This document shows, piece after piece, positions 53,429 to 62,439 of a stretch of DNA of 64,000 nucleotides. The notes under the pieces are model-generated. The model was not told where the DNA came from and did no database searches. It worked only from the letters and a program-made list of their open reading frames with translations. Numbering within the stretch: position 1 is the stretch's first letter; each line of letters starts with the position of its first letter. Source of the stretch: Silvimonas terrae (GTDB taxonomy: Bacteria > Pseudomonadota > Gammaproteobacteria > Burkholderiales > Chitinibacteraceae); contig NZ_JACHHN010000004.1 of assembly GCF_014202765.1 (NCBI RefSeq), forward strand, positions 519,097 to 583,096, in the 5' to 3' direction. The translations under genes and the position numbers were made by a program.

Positions 53429-54472
53429 ATGCCGCAAGAAAATCAAACGCAAGACCAAACCAAACAGCCCGAAAAAACTGAGATTAAGCCATCTCGCCGT
53501 TACAGCATCGCCCCGATGCTGGACTGGACTGACCGTTACTACCGCCACTTCGCCCGCATGTTGTCCACGCATGCCTGGCTGTATACCGAGATGATCAACA
53601 CCGGTGCCATCTTGCATGGCGACAAGATGCGGCATCTGCGGTTTGATGAGGTGGAAAACCCGTTGGCCCTGCAACTGGGCGGGTCTGATCCGGCTGATCT
53701 GGCGCGGTGCGCGAAGATTGCCGAGGATTGGGGCTATGACGAGGTCAATCTGAACGTAGGTTGCCCGTCTGAGCGCGTGCAGTCTGGCAGCTTTGGCGCG
53801 TGCCTGATGGCCGAGCCACAACTGGTGGCCGATTGCGTCAAGGGCATGCGGGATGCGGTGCAGGGCATTGATATCACCGTCAAACACCGCATCGGTATTG
53901 ATGATGTCGAGCACTATGATTACGTGCGCGATTTTGTCGGGCACGTGGCTGAGGCCGGTTGCAATACATTTGTGGTGCATGCGCGCAATGCCATTCTCAA
54001 AGGGCTCTCGCCCAAGGAAAACCGCGAGATTCCGCCGCTCAAATACGATTACGTGTATCAGTTGAAGCGTGATTTCCCCCACCTTGAGATCATCATCAAC
54101 GGCGGCATTACCGATCATGCGGACACCGCAGAACACCTCAAGCATGTTGATGGCGTGATGATCGGGCGCGAGGCCTATCAGAACCCGTTTACCCTGGCCG
54201 AAGTCGATGCGCTGTTTTATGGTGCCGCGCCGGTTGCGCGCACGCGCGAAGACATCATGCAAGCCATGCGCCCGTTTATCGAGGCAGAACTCAAGGCCGG
54301 TACACCGTTGCGCTTTATCGCCCGGCATATTCTGGGGCTGTACCAGGGGCAGTATGGCGCGCGCCAGTGGCGGCGCATGCTGTCCGATGCCAAACTGCTC
54401 AAAGACGCCAACTGGTCGCTGATCGAAGCGGCCATGGCCCAGACCATCCGCCCTGCTTTCGAGACCGAATGA
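53429..54472 (+). CDS. dusA: tRNA-dihydrouridine synthase A
   Basis: The 347-residue flavoenzyme reduces uridine 20/20a in tRNA. YSIAPMLDWTDRYYRHFARM, LYTEMINTGAILHGD, NVGCPSERVQSGSFGACLM (catalytic cysteine) and VKHRIGIDD are DusA landmarks. The first 22 codons (MPQENQTQDQTKQPEKTEIK) lie outside the att repeat on the island side. They differ from the old start preserved at 21,674, so the island has supplied a new N-terminus and upstream region. The gene stays intact. Its stop overlaps the ATG of the next gene by four bases. Confidence 0.95.
   Translation: MPQENQTQDQTKQPEKTEIKPSRRYSIAPMLDWTDRYYRHFARMLSTHAWLYTEMINTGAILHGDKMRHLRFDEVENPLALQLGGSDPADLARCAKIAEDWGYDEVNLNVGCPSERVQSGSFGACLMAEPQLVADCVKGMRDAVQGIDITVKHRIGIDDVEHYDYVRDFVGHVAEAGCNTFVVHARNAILKGLSPKENREIPPLKYDYVYQLKRDFPHLEIIINGGITDHADTAEHLKHVDGVMIGREAYQNPFTLAEVDALFYGAAPVARTREDIMQAMRPFIEAELKAGTPLRFIARHILGLYQGQYGARQWRRMLSDAKLLKDANWSLIEAAMAQTIRPAFETE
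53495..53523 (+). other. Right attachment site (attR) inside dusA
   Basis: The 29 bases match the left site at 21,716-21,744 with a single change (C for G at the 18th position). It lies in codons for RRYSIAPMLD of the functional dusA. Confidence 0.88.
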
Positions 54473-55104
54473 GACACCGCATCGCCGGCTTGTTGTGTTC
54501 CGTAGCCCTGTTGCTGCCGCTGGCGGCGCAGGCCATGACGCTCACTTATCTGGCCGCCATGGGTAGCAAGGCAATGATCAATATCGACGGCCAGAGAGTG
54601 CTGCTGGCCGTGGGGCAAACCGTGCAGAACGTGCGACTGGTGAACCTGACGCCGGATATCGCCACGGTGGTGATCAATGGGCAACAGCGCCAGTTGCGCC
54701 TGGGCGAAGGTTATCGCCCGGCCGATGCGGGCAACGACAAGCTGATTCTGAGTCCGGACGCGCGCGGCATGTACTTTACTTCGCTCTCCGTGGGTGATGC
54801 CTCGGTCCGCGCCATGATTGATACGGGCGCAAGCTATCTGACGTTGACCCGCAGCATGGCCGATCATTTACACATCAATTACCAGCGCGGCCTGCCCAGT
54901 GCGACGCAAACCGCCAATGGCGTGGTACGAACCTGGATGGTCACCGTGCCGACGATTCGCCTGGACACCGTGACACTCAACAATGTGTCAGCCGCCGTAC
55001 TTGATACCGATAACTCGCCCATGGCATTGATTGGCATGTCGGTGATGGCGCAGTTTGACGTGCGTCGGGAGAACAATCTGATGCTGCTCACGCGCATGCA
55101 CTGA
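54469..55104 (+). CDS. Retropepsin-like aspartic protease
   Basis: The 211-residue exported protein has a signal peptide (MRHRIAGLLCSVALLLPLAA, then QA). The C-terminal half is a single-domain aspartic protease with the catalytic triad in AMIDTGASYLTL and the flap/hydrophobic motif LIGMSVMAQFDVRRENN. It matches the clan AA family found in many proteobacteria (TIGR02281 type). The N-terminal half (TLTYLAAMGSKAMINIDGQR) is a small beta domain. The ATG overlaps the dusA stop, so the two are translationally coupled. Confidence 0.85.
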   Translation: MRHRIAGLLCSVALLLPLAAQAMTLTYLAAMGSKAMINIDGQRVLLAVGQTVQNVRLVNLTPDIATVVINGQQRQLRLGEGYRPADAGNDKLILSPDARGMYFTSLSVGDASVRAMIDTGASYLTLTRSMADHLHINYQRGLPSATQTANGVVRTWMVTVPTIRLDTVTLNNVSAAVLDTDNSPMALIGMSVMAQFDVRRENNLMLLTRMH

Positions 55105-55120
55105 CAAGGGATAACACCTG

Positions 55121-55714
55121 ATGAAACGCATTGTTCTGGCCAGCAATAACACTGGCAAGGTTAAGGAGTTCCGGCACCTGTTCGCCCAGCTTGATCTGGA
55201 GATCGTGCCGCAAGGTGAACTGAATGTGCCGGAGGCCGAAGAGCCCTTTTTTACCTTTATCGAGAACGCCCTGACCAAGGCCCGCCATGCCTCACGCCTG
55301 ACCGGGCTGCCCGCGCTGGCGGATGATTCCGGCATTTGCGTGGCTACGCTGGGCGGCGCGCCAGGCGTGTTTTCGGCCCGTTACGCCGGTGAACCCAAAT
55401 CAGATGCCCGCAATAACGAAAAACTGCTGGCCGCGCTGGCTGGCAACGAAGATCGCCGCGCCTGGTATTACGCCGCGCTGGTGTTGGTGCGCCATGCCGA
55501 TGACCCGCAACCGCTGATTGCCGATGGCTCTTGCCATGGTTACGTGCTGCAAGCCCCGCAGGGTGAGGGTGGTTTTGGCTACGATCCGCTGTTTCTGGTG
55601 CCGCAATACAATCGTTCCGTCGCCCAGTTGACGCAGGAAGAAAAAGGCCTCATCTCTCACAGAGGTAAAGCCCTGGCCGCGCTGATGGCCAAATTGCGGG
55701 AGGAAGGTTTTTAA
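55121..55714 (+). CDS. rdgB: dITP/XTP pyrophosphatase
   Basis: The 197-residue enzyme removes non-canonical purine nucleotides such as dITP, XTP and dHAPTP from the pool. KRIVLASNNTGKVKEFRHLF, FVENA-type FIENALTKARHA, ALADDSGICV, GAPGVFSARYAG and GEGGFGYDPLF are the Ham1/RdgB motifs. AAGGGAT precedes the ATG. It is followed without a gap by a small gene. Confidence 0.96.
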   Translation: MKRIVLASNNTGKVKEFRHLFAQLDLEIVPQGELNVPEAEEPFFTFIENALTKARHASRLTGLPALADDSGICVATLGGAPGVFSARYAGEPKSDARNNEKLLAALAGNEDRRAWYYAALVLVRHADDPQPLIADGSCHGYVLQAPQGEGGFGYDPLFLVPQYNRSVAQLTQEEKGLISHRGKALAALMAKLREEGF

Positions 55715-55939
55715 ATGACGGATGAAAAACGTTGGGCAGTGTTTTTGCGCGACGATGGCAGCGTGGTTTCGTGCACGGAAAAAGTCAAAGTCATGAACGA
55801 GAACCTGGACGAGATTGTCCAGATGATGCAGGACGCCTTTGAAGACGGCCTGTTGATGGAAGTCGCGCCCACCCAGATGCGTGAAGTACTGCACCGGATG
55901 GTCGATGCCCTGGAGAACCCCTGGGCAGGCAAAGATTAG
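55715..55939 (+). CDS. Small conserved protein of unknown function
   Basis: The 74-residue acidic protein reads MTDEKRWAVFLRDDGSVVSC, then VMNENLDEIVQMMQDAFEDG and AGKD at the end. It starts one base after the rdgB stop and has GGAGGAAGG upstream, so it is clearly co-expressed. I see no known domain. Similar small genes follow rdgB in related genomes as far as I recall, but this is from memory. Confidence 0.75.
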   Translation: MTDEKRWAVFLRDDGSVVSCTEKVKVMNENLDEIVQMMQDAFEDGLLMEVAPTQMREVLHRMVDALENPWAGKD

Positions 55940-55963
55940 ACCGGAATCCAGGCTGGAGACGCC

Positions 55964-56740
55964 ATGCGCTTTGCATTGGTTTCAGATATTCACGGCAACC
56001 TGCCGGCGCTGGACGCCGTGCTGGTTGACGCCCGCAGCCGCGGTATCAGTACCATTGTGAATCTGGGCGACAGCCTTTCCGGCCCGCTATGGCCACAAGA
56101 AACCGCCCAGTTCCTGATGCGTCAGCGCTGGGTGCAACTGGCTGGCAATCATGAACGCCAGTTGCTGGCCGTTGACCCGGCCCATCCAGAAAAAAGCAGC
56201 CCGTCAGATAGCTACGCACGCAGTCAGGTCAATCCTGAAACCCTGGCCTGGCTAGCCACACTGCCCGGCACGGCCTGGCTTGGGCCGGCTGTATTTTTAT
56301 GTCACGGCACGCCGACGAGTGATCTGGCGTATCTTCTGGAAACCGTGGTGCCGGGCAGCGTGCGACTGGCCCATGCCGATGAAATCGCCCAGCGCCTGGG
56401 CCCCATTGACGCGCAAGTCATTGCCTGTGGCCACACACACTATCCGCGCATCGTCGCCACCCAGGATGGCAAGCTGATTGTGAACCCTGGCAGCGTGGGC
56501 CTGCCCGCTTACGATGATGAACACCCTTACCCGCATCTGATCGAAAACGGCGCGCCCCACGCCCGTTACGCCATTTGCGAACAATGTGAAGGCCAATGGT
56601 TTGCAGAACTACTGGCCGTGCCTTACGACTACCCAAGCGCTGTTGCGCAAGCAAACGCCAATGGCCGCCCGGACTGGGCCCATGCACTGGCCACCGGCTA
56701 TGCCCAACCGGGCATTGCGGTGACCACGATCGAAGAATGA
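55964..56740 (+). CDS. YfcE-like metallophosphoesterase
   Basis: The 258-residue protein has the calcineurin-type metal motifs: D-x-H in LVSDIHGNLPALDAVL, GD in NLGDSLSGP, GNHER and CGHTHYP, followed by VNPGSVGLPAYDD. It should be a two-metal phosphodiesterase or phosphatase. It lies in the rdgB operon. The natural substrate is unknown. Confidence 0.9.
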   Translation: MRFALVSDIHGNLPALDAVLVDARSRGISTIVNLGDSLSGPLWPQETAQFLMRQRWVQLAGNHERQLLAVDPAHPEKSSPSDSYARSQVNPETLAWLATLPGTAWLGPAVFLCHGTPTSDLAYLLETVVPGSVRLAHADEIAQRLGPIDAQVIACGHTHYPRIVATQDGKLIVNPGSVGLPAYDDEHPYPHLIENGAPHARYAICEQCEGQWFAELLAVPYDYPSAVAQANANGRPDWAHALATGYAQPGIAVTTIEE

Positions 56741-56755
56741 AGGAAACCGCAGTTC

Positions 56756-57073
56756 ATGCAGGAATTTGTATTTGATTTTGAAGTGGCCGGGGTGTTTTAT
56801 TCCCGCGCCAAACCGGATGCCGACTGGATGCGCTGGAAAGAAACGGCGGCCCACATTGTCACCAACCAGTGGCTGGCCCAACCAGATTTTCTGGCGCAGT
56901 CGGCGGCGTACAAGCTGCACTGGACCACACAACGCAAATGGCCAGAGCGCGAACAAGACGGCTTTGAAGTGCTGTACGAAGTAGACCGGCGCAACCGCGT
57001 GCGCCGGCGCCTGGCACTGTACGACGGCAGCTTTTTGCTGGCCAAAGTTGTACCTGCAGCCACCGACGAATGA
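56756..57073 (+). CDS. Conserved hypothetical protein
   Basis: The 105-residue protein (MQEFVFDFEVAGVFYSRAKP ... LALYDGSFLLAKVVPAATDE) is soluble and rich in aromatic and charged residues, with no motif I recognise. AGGAAACC precedes the ATG. It sits between the phosphoesterase and hemW genes on the same strand, with short gaps, so it is probably real and co-transcribed. Confidence 0.7.
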   Translation: MQEFVFDFEVAGVFYSRAKPDADWMRWKETAAHIVTNQWLAQPDFLAQSAAYKLHWTTQRKWPEREQDGFEVLYEVDRRNRVRRRLALYDGSFLLAKVVPAATDE

Positions 57074-57118
57074 CATTTACCGGCAGGCCCAACCGCCTGC
57101 CCTGATACCGGGTTTTTG

Positions 57119-58306
57119 ATGCAAGCCATTCTGCAACCTACGTCCAGCGCCAATTGGGGCCTTACCGCCCTGCCGCCGCTGTCGTTGTATATCCACTTTC
57201 CGTGGTGCGTAAAAAAGTGTCCATATTGCGACTTCAACAGCCATGCCGTGCGCGAAGGCGTGCCGGAACAGCAATATATTGAAGCGCTGCTGCGTGATCT
57301 GGAGTCCTGTCTGCCGCTGATCTGGGGCCGCCAGGTGAACACCATTTTCATGGGCGGCGGCACCCCCAGCCTGTTCTCGGCCGATGCCATGGAAACCCTG
57401 CTGGCCGGCATCCGCGCCCGCTTGCGCCTGCAGCCGGATGCAGAAATCACGCTGGAGGCGAATCCGGGCACATTTGAGGCCGAAAAATTTGCCGGCTACC
57501 GTGTCGCGGGGATCAATCGCTTGTCGATTGGCATCCAGAGTTTCAACGGCGATCACCTCAAAGCGCTGGGCCGCATTCACAACGATGAAGAGGCCCACAA
57601 GGCCATCGACATTGCCCGCCAGCATTTCGACAACTTCAACCTCGACATCATGTACGCCTTGCCCCGGCAGACGCTGGAACAGGCCATCAGCGATATCGAC
57701 ACCGCCATCGCCGCTGGCTCTACGCACCTCTCGGCCTATCATCTGACGCTGGAACCGAACACGCTGTTTCACCGTTACCCGCCCGCCCTGCCGGATGACG
57801 ATACGGCGGCGGACATGCAGGACGCCATTGAGGCTCATCTGGCGGCAGCGGGGTTCGAGCATTACGAGACCAGCGCCTTTGCCCGCCCAGGCCGCCGCGC
57901 AAAGCACAATCTCAATTACTGGACGTTTGGTGACTATTTGGGCATCGGCGCGGGCGCACACGCCAAGATCAGCTTTCCGGACAAGATCATCCGCCAGATG
58001 CGCTACAAGCAGCCCACCGAATACCTGACGCACATGGCACAAGGCAACGCCGTGCAGACGGAAGAACGCGTGACGCTTACGCAATTGCCGTTTGAATTCA
58101 TGCTCAATGCCCTGCGGCTGCTTGATGGTTTTGATATCGACCTCTTCACCCAGCGTACCGGCTTGCCACTGACCAAAGTGATTCATGAAGTGGAACGCGC
58201 CGTGGCTGACGGCTTGCTCAGCCGTGACCTGCACCATATTGCCCCCACCGAACGTGGACGGCGGTTTCTGAATACGTTGCTGGAGCGGTTTTTGAAGGAG
58301 GAGTGA
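57119..58306 (+). CDS. hemW: Haem chaperone HemW (radical SAM)
   Basis: The 395-residue protein has the radical SAM motif in FPWCVKKCPYCDFNSHAV (C-x3-C-x2-C), the HemW/HemN-like order TIFMGGGTPSLFS, LEANPGTFEAEKFAGYRVAG and SIGIQSFNGDHLKALGR. The C-terminal HemN domain is present (NYWTFGDYLGIGAGAHAKIS). The second cysteine-phenylalanine pattern (CDFNS) favours HemW over true HemN. ATG 57119 follows no strong ribosome site. It ends the rdgB-hemW gene group. Confidence 0.93.
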   Translation: MQAILQPTSSANWGLTALPPLSLYIHFPWCVKKCPYCDFNSHAVREGVPEQQYIEALLRDLESCLPLIWGRQVNTIFMGGGTPSLFSADAMETLLAGIRARLRLQPDAEITLEANPGTFEAEKFAGYRVAGINRLSIGIQSFNGDHLKALGRIHNDEEAHKAIDIARQHFDNFNLDIMYALPRQTLEQAISDIDTAIAAGSTHLSAYHLTLEPNTLFHRYPPALPDDDTAADMQDAIEAHLAAAGFEHYETSAFARPGRRAKHNLNYWTFGDYLGIGAGAHAKISFPDKIIRQMRYKQPTEYLTHMAQGNAVQTEERVTLTQLPFEFMLNALRLLDGFDIDLFTQRTGLPLTKVIHEVERAVADGLLSRDLHHIAPTERGRRFLNTLLERFLKEE

Positions 58307-58480
58307 GAGGCCGCGACAGCCGATGGGGTTGGGGTTGACATGCCTCCCCTCCGGCAGCGCCGAGCATCGCAGCGAAGTCCGGGGTTTTGGCGTAAGGGTG
58401 TTTGAGGCCAAAGGCCGAGTTCCCTGGAGCCAGCCGGACTTTGCGAGAAGCGCAGGGAACCCGAAGGGCGCTGTCGCAGG

Positions 58481-58715
58481 GGTCGCCTTTCTTTGGTTAC
58501 TTTCTTTGGCGACGCAAAGAAAGTAACGTGCTCCCGCCACCGCGGGTATCAAATGCTTTTAAGCGCCCGCGCCGCCAGGCGCTGACACGCAAACATCGCA
58601 GGCGGTGGATTGTCGCTCCGCTCCGATTCCACCCTACGGAAGCACGGCAAAGGCCACTTGCTGTGGCAGAACTGGATTCCGGCGCAAGGGGGCCGCCGAG
58701 GACCGGAATGACGAG
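58481..58715. repeat. Composite extragenic repeat block 2
   Basis: The gap from hemW to the RidA gene (about 575 bases) has no gene. It holds the CTTTCTTTGG...CAAAGAAAG module (58,481-58,535), GGTGGATTGTCGCT...ATTCCACCCTAC (58,604-58,637) and CTGGATTCCGG...CCGGAATGACGAG (58,672-58,715). Block 1 before spoT has the same order and orientation. Confidence 0.8.
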
Positions 58716-58881
58716 TCCGTGGCAAGGGATAAAGCCCTGCGCTCCCCGACAGCATTGCCGCCGGATTCTCGCCGCCGCAGGAATGGAGGGTTAACAGCAA
58801 AGCCACCCCCTATCCTTGCCAGCGCCCCTCCCCCAGGTTATGTTCCCCGCTCTACCTCATTGCCTTATGCCGGAGCCCATC

Positions 58882-59265
58882 ATGAGCAAGTCCATCATCC
58901 ACAGCGACAAAGCCCCCAAAGCCGTCGGCCCGTACTCGCAAGCGGTCAAAGTGGGCGACACCGTGTATCTGTCCGGCCAGATTGGTCTGGACCCGGCCTC
59001 CGGCAACCTGGTCGATGGCTTTGATGCCCAGGCCCATCAGGTGTTCACCAATCTGCGCGCCGTAGCGCAAGCCGCCGGTGGCGATTTGTCCGATATCGTC
59101 AAACTGGGCGTGTTCGTCACCGATCTGGGCAACTTTGCCCGTCTGAACGAAATCATGACCGAATACTTTGTCGAGCCCTACCCGGCCCGTGCGGCCATTC
59201 AGGCTGCAGCATTGCCCAAGGGTGCCGTGGTTGAAGCGGATGCGGTGCTGGTACTGTCCAGATAA
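58882..59265 (+). CDS. ridA: RidA/YjgF family protein
   Basis: The 127-residue protein reads [20 protein letters not shown], then [18 protein letters not shown] and [20 protein letters not shown], with [20 protein letters not shown] near the end. These include the arginine and glutamate of the enamine/imine deaminase active site. It removes reactive 2-aminoacrylate and related imines. ATG 58882 follows CGGAG; the frame is open further upstream but without a better start. Confidence 0.92.
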   Translation: MSKSIIHSDKAPKAVGPYSQAVKVGDTVYLSGQIGLDPASGNLVDGFDAQAHQVFTNLRAVAQAAGGDLSDIVKLGVFVTDLGNFARLNEIMTEYFVEPYPARAAIQAAALPKGAVVEADAVLVLSR

Positions 59266-59289
59266 GCGCGTTACGCCGCGTTGATTCCG

Positions 59290-59323
59290 CCAGCCCGGCT
59301 GCCGTGCGCGCCGGGCTGGTTTT
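59290..59323 (+). terminator. Terminator after the RidA gene
   Basis: CCAGCCCGG (59,290-59,298) pairs with CCGGGCTGG (59,311-59,319), followed by TTTT. Confidence 0.75.
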
Positions 59324-59395
59324 CATCCGGCGCGGCCTTATCTACATCTGATCGTACATCTGATCGCTTACCCCATCGTCCGCCCGGAGCCGTCC

Positions 59396-59809
59396 ATGTT
59401 CCAGAATCCCTCTGATGCTGAAATCCGCGCCTTGCTCGAACGGGTCAAGCGTATTGCCGTCGTCGGGCTTTCGCCCAAGCCGGATCGCCCCAGCTATGGC
59501 GTCTCGCAGGTCATGCAGCGCGCCGGCTACCAGATCGTGCCCGTGCGGCCCATGGTCACTGAGGTACTGGGCGAGAAAGCGTATGCCACGCTCAAGGATG
59601 TCCCCGGCGCGGTGGACCTGGTGAACGTGTTTCGGCGGGCAGAAGAAGTCGATGCCGTCGTCGATGAAGCCATTGCCATCGGTGCGCCCGCCATCTGGAT
59701 TCAGCTTGGCATCGTGAACGACGCCGCAGCCGAGCGTGCCCGTGCGGCGGGGCTTACGGTGGTGATGGATAAGTGCATCAAGATCGAATACATGCGTTTA
59801 TGTCTGTAA
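59396..59809 (+). CDS. CoA-binding (YccU-like) protein
   Basis: The 137-residue protein is a single CoA-binding Rossmann domain. RIAVVGLSPKPDRPSYGVSQ carries the nucleotide loop, VPVRPMVTEVLGEKAYATL the second strand, and VNVFRRAEEVDAVVDEAIAI and VVMDKCIKIEYMRL close the fold. Such stand-alone proteins are common and of unclear role. CCGGAG lies eight bases before the ATG. Confidence 0.9.
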   Translation: MFQNPSDAEIRALLERVKRIAVVGLSPKPDRPSYGVSQVMQRAGYQIVPVRPMVTEVLGEKAYATLKDVPGAVDLVNVFRRAEEVDAVVDEAIAIGAPAIWIQLGIVNDAAAERARAAGLTVVMDKCIKIEYMRLCL

Positions 59810-59890
59810 TGCACCGAGCAACCCCGTTGTCATCTTGCCAGCGGACAGACACCCGTTTAGCCTGAGCATAACGATCCACAAAGTACTGAT

Positions 59891-60721
59891 ATGAATCTGA
59901 CCTTTACCAAGATGCAGGGCCTGGGCAACGACTTTATCGTGCTCGATGGCGTGCGCCAGTCCTTGCAGCTTTCCGCCGAGACCATCCGCAAGCTGGGCGA
60001 TCGCCATTTTGGCATCGGCTTTGACCAGTTGTTGCTGGTCGAACCCGCCGAACGCGAGGGCGTGGATTTTCGCTACCGCATTTTCAATTCGGACGGTGGC
60101 GAAGTAGAACACTGCGGCAACGGCGCCCGCTGTTTTGTGCGCTTTGTGATTGATCAGGGCCTGACCGACAAAACCGAGATCGTGGTCGATACCGCCAAGG
60201 GTGTCATCCGCCCGAAGCTGGAGGCCAATGGCCTTGTGACCGTCGACATGGGCGAACCGCGTTTCTTGCCCGATGAAATCCCCTTTGTTGCCGATGCCGA
60301 CAGCATCACCTACCCGCTGGACGTGAAGGGTGAACAGGTCGACATCAGCGTGGTGTCCATGGGTAACCCGCACGCCGTGCAGGTGGTCGAGAACGTCGAC
60401 AGCGGCGTAGTGGAACGCCAGGGGCCGGTCATCGAGCACCACCCGCGCTTCCCGCAACGAGTGAACGCCGGTTTCATGCAAGTCCTCAACCGGGGCGCGG
60501 TTAAACTGCGTGTCTATGAACGCGGCGCAGGCGAGACTCTGGCCTGCGGCACCGGCGCTTGTGCAGCGGTGGTGGCCGGCATTCGCCGTGGTTTGCTGGA
60601 CCCGACGGTACGCGTGACCACGCACGGCGGCGACCTGACCATTAGCTGGCATGGCCCCGGCACACCGGTCATGATGACCGGCCCGGCAGTGAGCGTCTTT
60701 ACGGGTCAGATTGAAGTCTGA
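59891..60721 (+). CDS. dapF: Diaminopimelate epimerase
   Basis: The 276-residue enzyme converts LL- to meso-diaminopimelate for lysine and peptidoglycan. [20 protein letters not shown], the first catalytic cysteine in [10 protein letters not shown] and the second in [18 protein letters not shown] are all present, as is [12 protein letters not shown]. The DUF484 and xerC genes follow, a familiar proteobacterial order. Confidence 0.97.
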   Translation: MNLTFTKMQGLGNDFIVLDGVRQSLQLSAETIRKLGDRHFGIGFDQLLLVEPAEREGVDFRYRIFNSDGGEVEHCGNGARCFVRFVIDQGLTDKTEIVVDTAKGVIRPKLEANGLVTVDMGEPRFLPDEIPFVADADSITYPLDVKGEQVDISVVSMGNPHAVQVVENVDSGVVERQGPVIEHHPRFPQRVNAGFMQVLNRGAVKLRVYERGAGETLACGTGACAAVVAGIRRGLLDPTVRVTTHGGDLTISWHGPGTPVMMTGPAVSVFTGQIEV

Positions 60722-60785
60722 CCCGACCGGCCATCGACAACAAAACACCAATCAAATCAATTCATTGGCAGAAAGAGAGCGGACA

Positions 60786-61499
60786 ATGCAAGCCCAGGAA
60801 GTCATGCAATGGTTGCAGGAAAACCCCGGTTTTTTTGAAGACTATGCCGACGAGATTGCCGATATTTTCGTCCCCCATAGCCACAACGGCCAGGCCGTAT
60901 CGCTGGCCGAGCGCCAATTGCTGACCTTGCGCGAGAAAAACCGCGCGATGGAAATGCGCATGGCCGAACTGCTGCAGTTCGGTGAAGAAAACGATGTGAT
61001 CTCCGACCTCTTGCAAAAGCTGGCGGTCGGGCTGATGCAGGCCAACGACCTGCCCGGCATAGTCGGCACGCTGGAATACCATCTGAAAGAACGTTTTCTG
61101 GTGCCCCACGTGGCATTGCGTTTGTGGCTGCCGGCAGATGCGCAATTGCGGGAATTCACCCCGGTGGGCGAAGCCGTCTACAAGCTGGCCAACAACCTGG
61201 TTTCGCCCTACTGCGGCCCGTATGTGACGGACGAGGTGGTGGAATGGTTTGAAGGCGTGGGAGCGGAACTCAAATCGTTTGCGCTGTTTGCCCTCAGAAC
61301 CAGCGACCAGCCGTTTGGCATTATGGTGCTGGCCAGCAATGACCCGGACCGCTTCTTCCCCGATATGGGTACGTTGTATCTGCAGCGCTTGTCCGAGCTG
61401 CTGGCCGCCGCCATCCGCCGGGTTGTGCCTTCCGGCCCCCCCGTACTCTCTGCTGAAGTGACCGATGCCGGTCTGCCGGTCATCGACGATTTGCCATGA
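60786..61499 (+). CDS. DUF484 family protein
   Basis: The 237-residue protein starts MQAQEVMQWLQENPGFFEDY, then VSLAERQLLTLREKNRAMEM, a short coiled coil. A GAF-like domain follows (HVALRLWLPADAQLREFTPV ... FGIMVLASNDPDRFFPDMGT). DUF484 genes are typically found between dapF and xerC, as here. ATG 60786 has GAGAGCGG upstream. Its four-base overlap with xerC shows coupling. The function is unknown. Confidence 0.93.
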   Translation: MQAQEVMQWLQENPGFFEDYADEIADIFVPHSHNGQAVSLAERQLLTLREKNRAMEMRMAELLQFGEENDVISDLLQKLAVGLMQANDLPGIVGTLEYHLKERFLVPHVALRLWLPADAQLREFTPVGEAVYKLANNLVSPYCGPYVTDEVVEWFEGVGAELKSFALFALRTSDQPFGIMVLASNDPDRFFPDMGTLYLQRLSELLAAAIRRVVPSGPPVLSAEVTDAGLPVIDDLP

Positions 61500-62422
61500 A
61501 CGATGAGCTGCTGGCCCGCTTTGCGCAGTACCTGGAAGGCGAACGACACGCCAGCCCGCAAACGCACAAAGCCTATCTGCGTGATCTGCAAGAGCTGATG
61601 ACGCTGGCTGGCAGCAAACCGCTCAAGGAACTGACCGCGCTGGATGTGCGCGGTTTTGTGCGACAGCTCGCGGCACGCGGGCTGTCGGCGTATACGATAG
61701 GCCGCATGCTGTCGGCCTGGCGTACCTTTTACAAGCTGATGGCGCGCGATCTGGCCTGGCCGCTGGACCCCGCCAGCAGCGTCAAACCACCGCGCAAACG
61801 CCAGCGCCTGCCCAAGGCCATGTCTGAGGACGCCGCCGTGGGCTTGCTGGAAAACATGCCAGATGACGACACCCTCAGTGCGCGTGACAAAGCCATGTTT
61901 GAACTGGCGTATTCGTCAGGCCTGCGGGTCTCTGAACTGGTGAGCGTGCAACTGGCCGATGTTGATCTGGCCGGTGGGCTGGCACGCATTACCGGTAAGG
62001 GTAACAAGACGCGGATGGTGCCCGTTGGCAGCAAAGCGCGGGAGGCCGTTGAGGCGTGGCTGACGGAGCGCGCCCTGATCGCCCTGCCCGATTGCACCCA
62101 GGTGTTTGTCGGCCAGCATGGCAAACCACTGAGCACGCGCGCCGTGCAGGCCCGCTTCAAGACCTGGGAAGCACGCCTGGGCATTGCCGAGCCGCTGCAT
62201 CCGCATAAACTGCGCCATAGTTGCGCCACCCATTTACTGCAAAACTCGGGCGATCTGCGCGCGGTGCAAGAGCTGCTGGGGCACGCCAACCTGTCCACCA
62301 CGCAGGTGTATACCCATCTGGACTGGAAGGTGCTGGCCAAAAGCTACGATGCCCATCACCCGCGCGCGCGGCGCAAAGACGACAACGGCGCCCCTGAGGC
62401 GCCGCTATCTGACGAATTCTGA
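61496..62422 (+). CDS. xerC: Tyrosine recombinase XerC
   Basis: The 308-residue recombinase resolves chromosome dimers at dif together with XerD. The N-terminal SAM-like domain is followed by the catalytic residues: arginine in YSSGLRVSELVSVQL, lysine in GKGNKTRMVPVG, HKLRHSCATHLL, GHANLSTTQ and the tyrosine in VYTHLDWKVL. The position after DUF484 supports XerC over XerD. Confidence 0.95.
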   Translation: MNDELLARFAQYLEGERHASPQTHKAYLRDLQELMTLAGSKPLKELTALDVRGFVRQLAARGLSAYTIGRMLSAWRTFYKLMARDLAWPLDPASSVKPPRKRQRLPKAMSEDAAVGLLENMPDDDTLSARDKAMFELAYSSGLRVSELVSVQLADVDLAGGLARITGKGNKTRMVPVGSKAREAVEAWLTERALIALPDCTQVFVGQHGKPLSTRAVQARFKTWEARLGIAEPLHPHKLRHSCATHLLQNSGDLRAVQELLGHANLSTTQVYTHLDWKVLAKSYDAHHPRARRKDDNGAPEAPLSDEF

Positions 62423-62439
62423 TCTGGACGACGACGGAC

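Larger units (their letters stand above)
21716..53523. mobile_element. dusA-integrated genomic island (about 32 kb)
   Basis: The boundaries are the 29-base direct repeats in dusA. A tyrosine integrase gene lies next to the right boundary (52,213-53,328), as in the described family of dusA islands. Cargo includes a chaperone-usher fimbrial operon, a Roc/Bvg-like signalling set, an arylsulfatase, regulators and IS elements. Only the left third shows heavy gene decay. Flanking genes on both sides are intact core genes. I saw no plasmid replication or conjugation genes. Confidence 0.85.
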
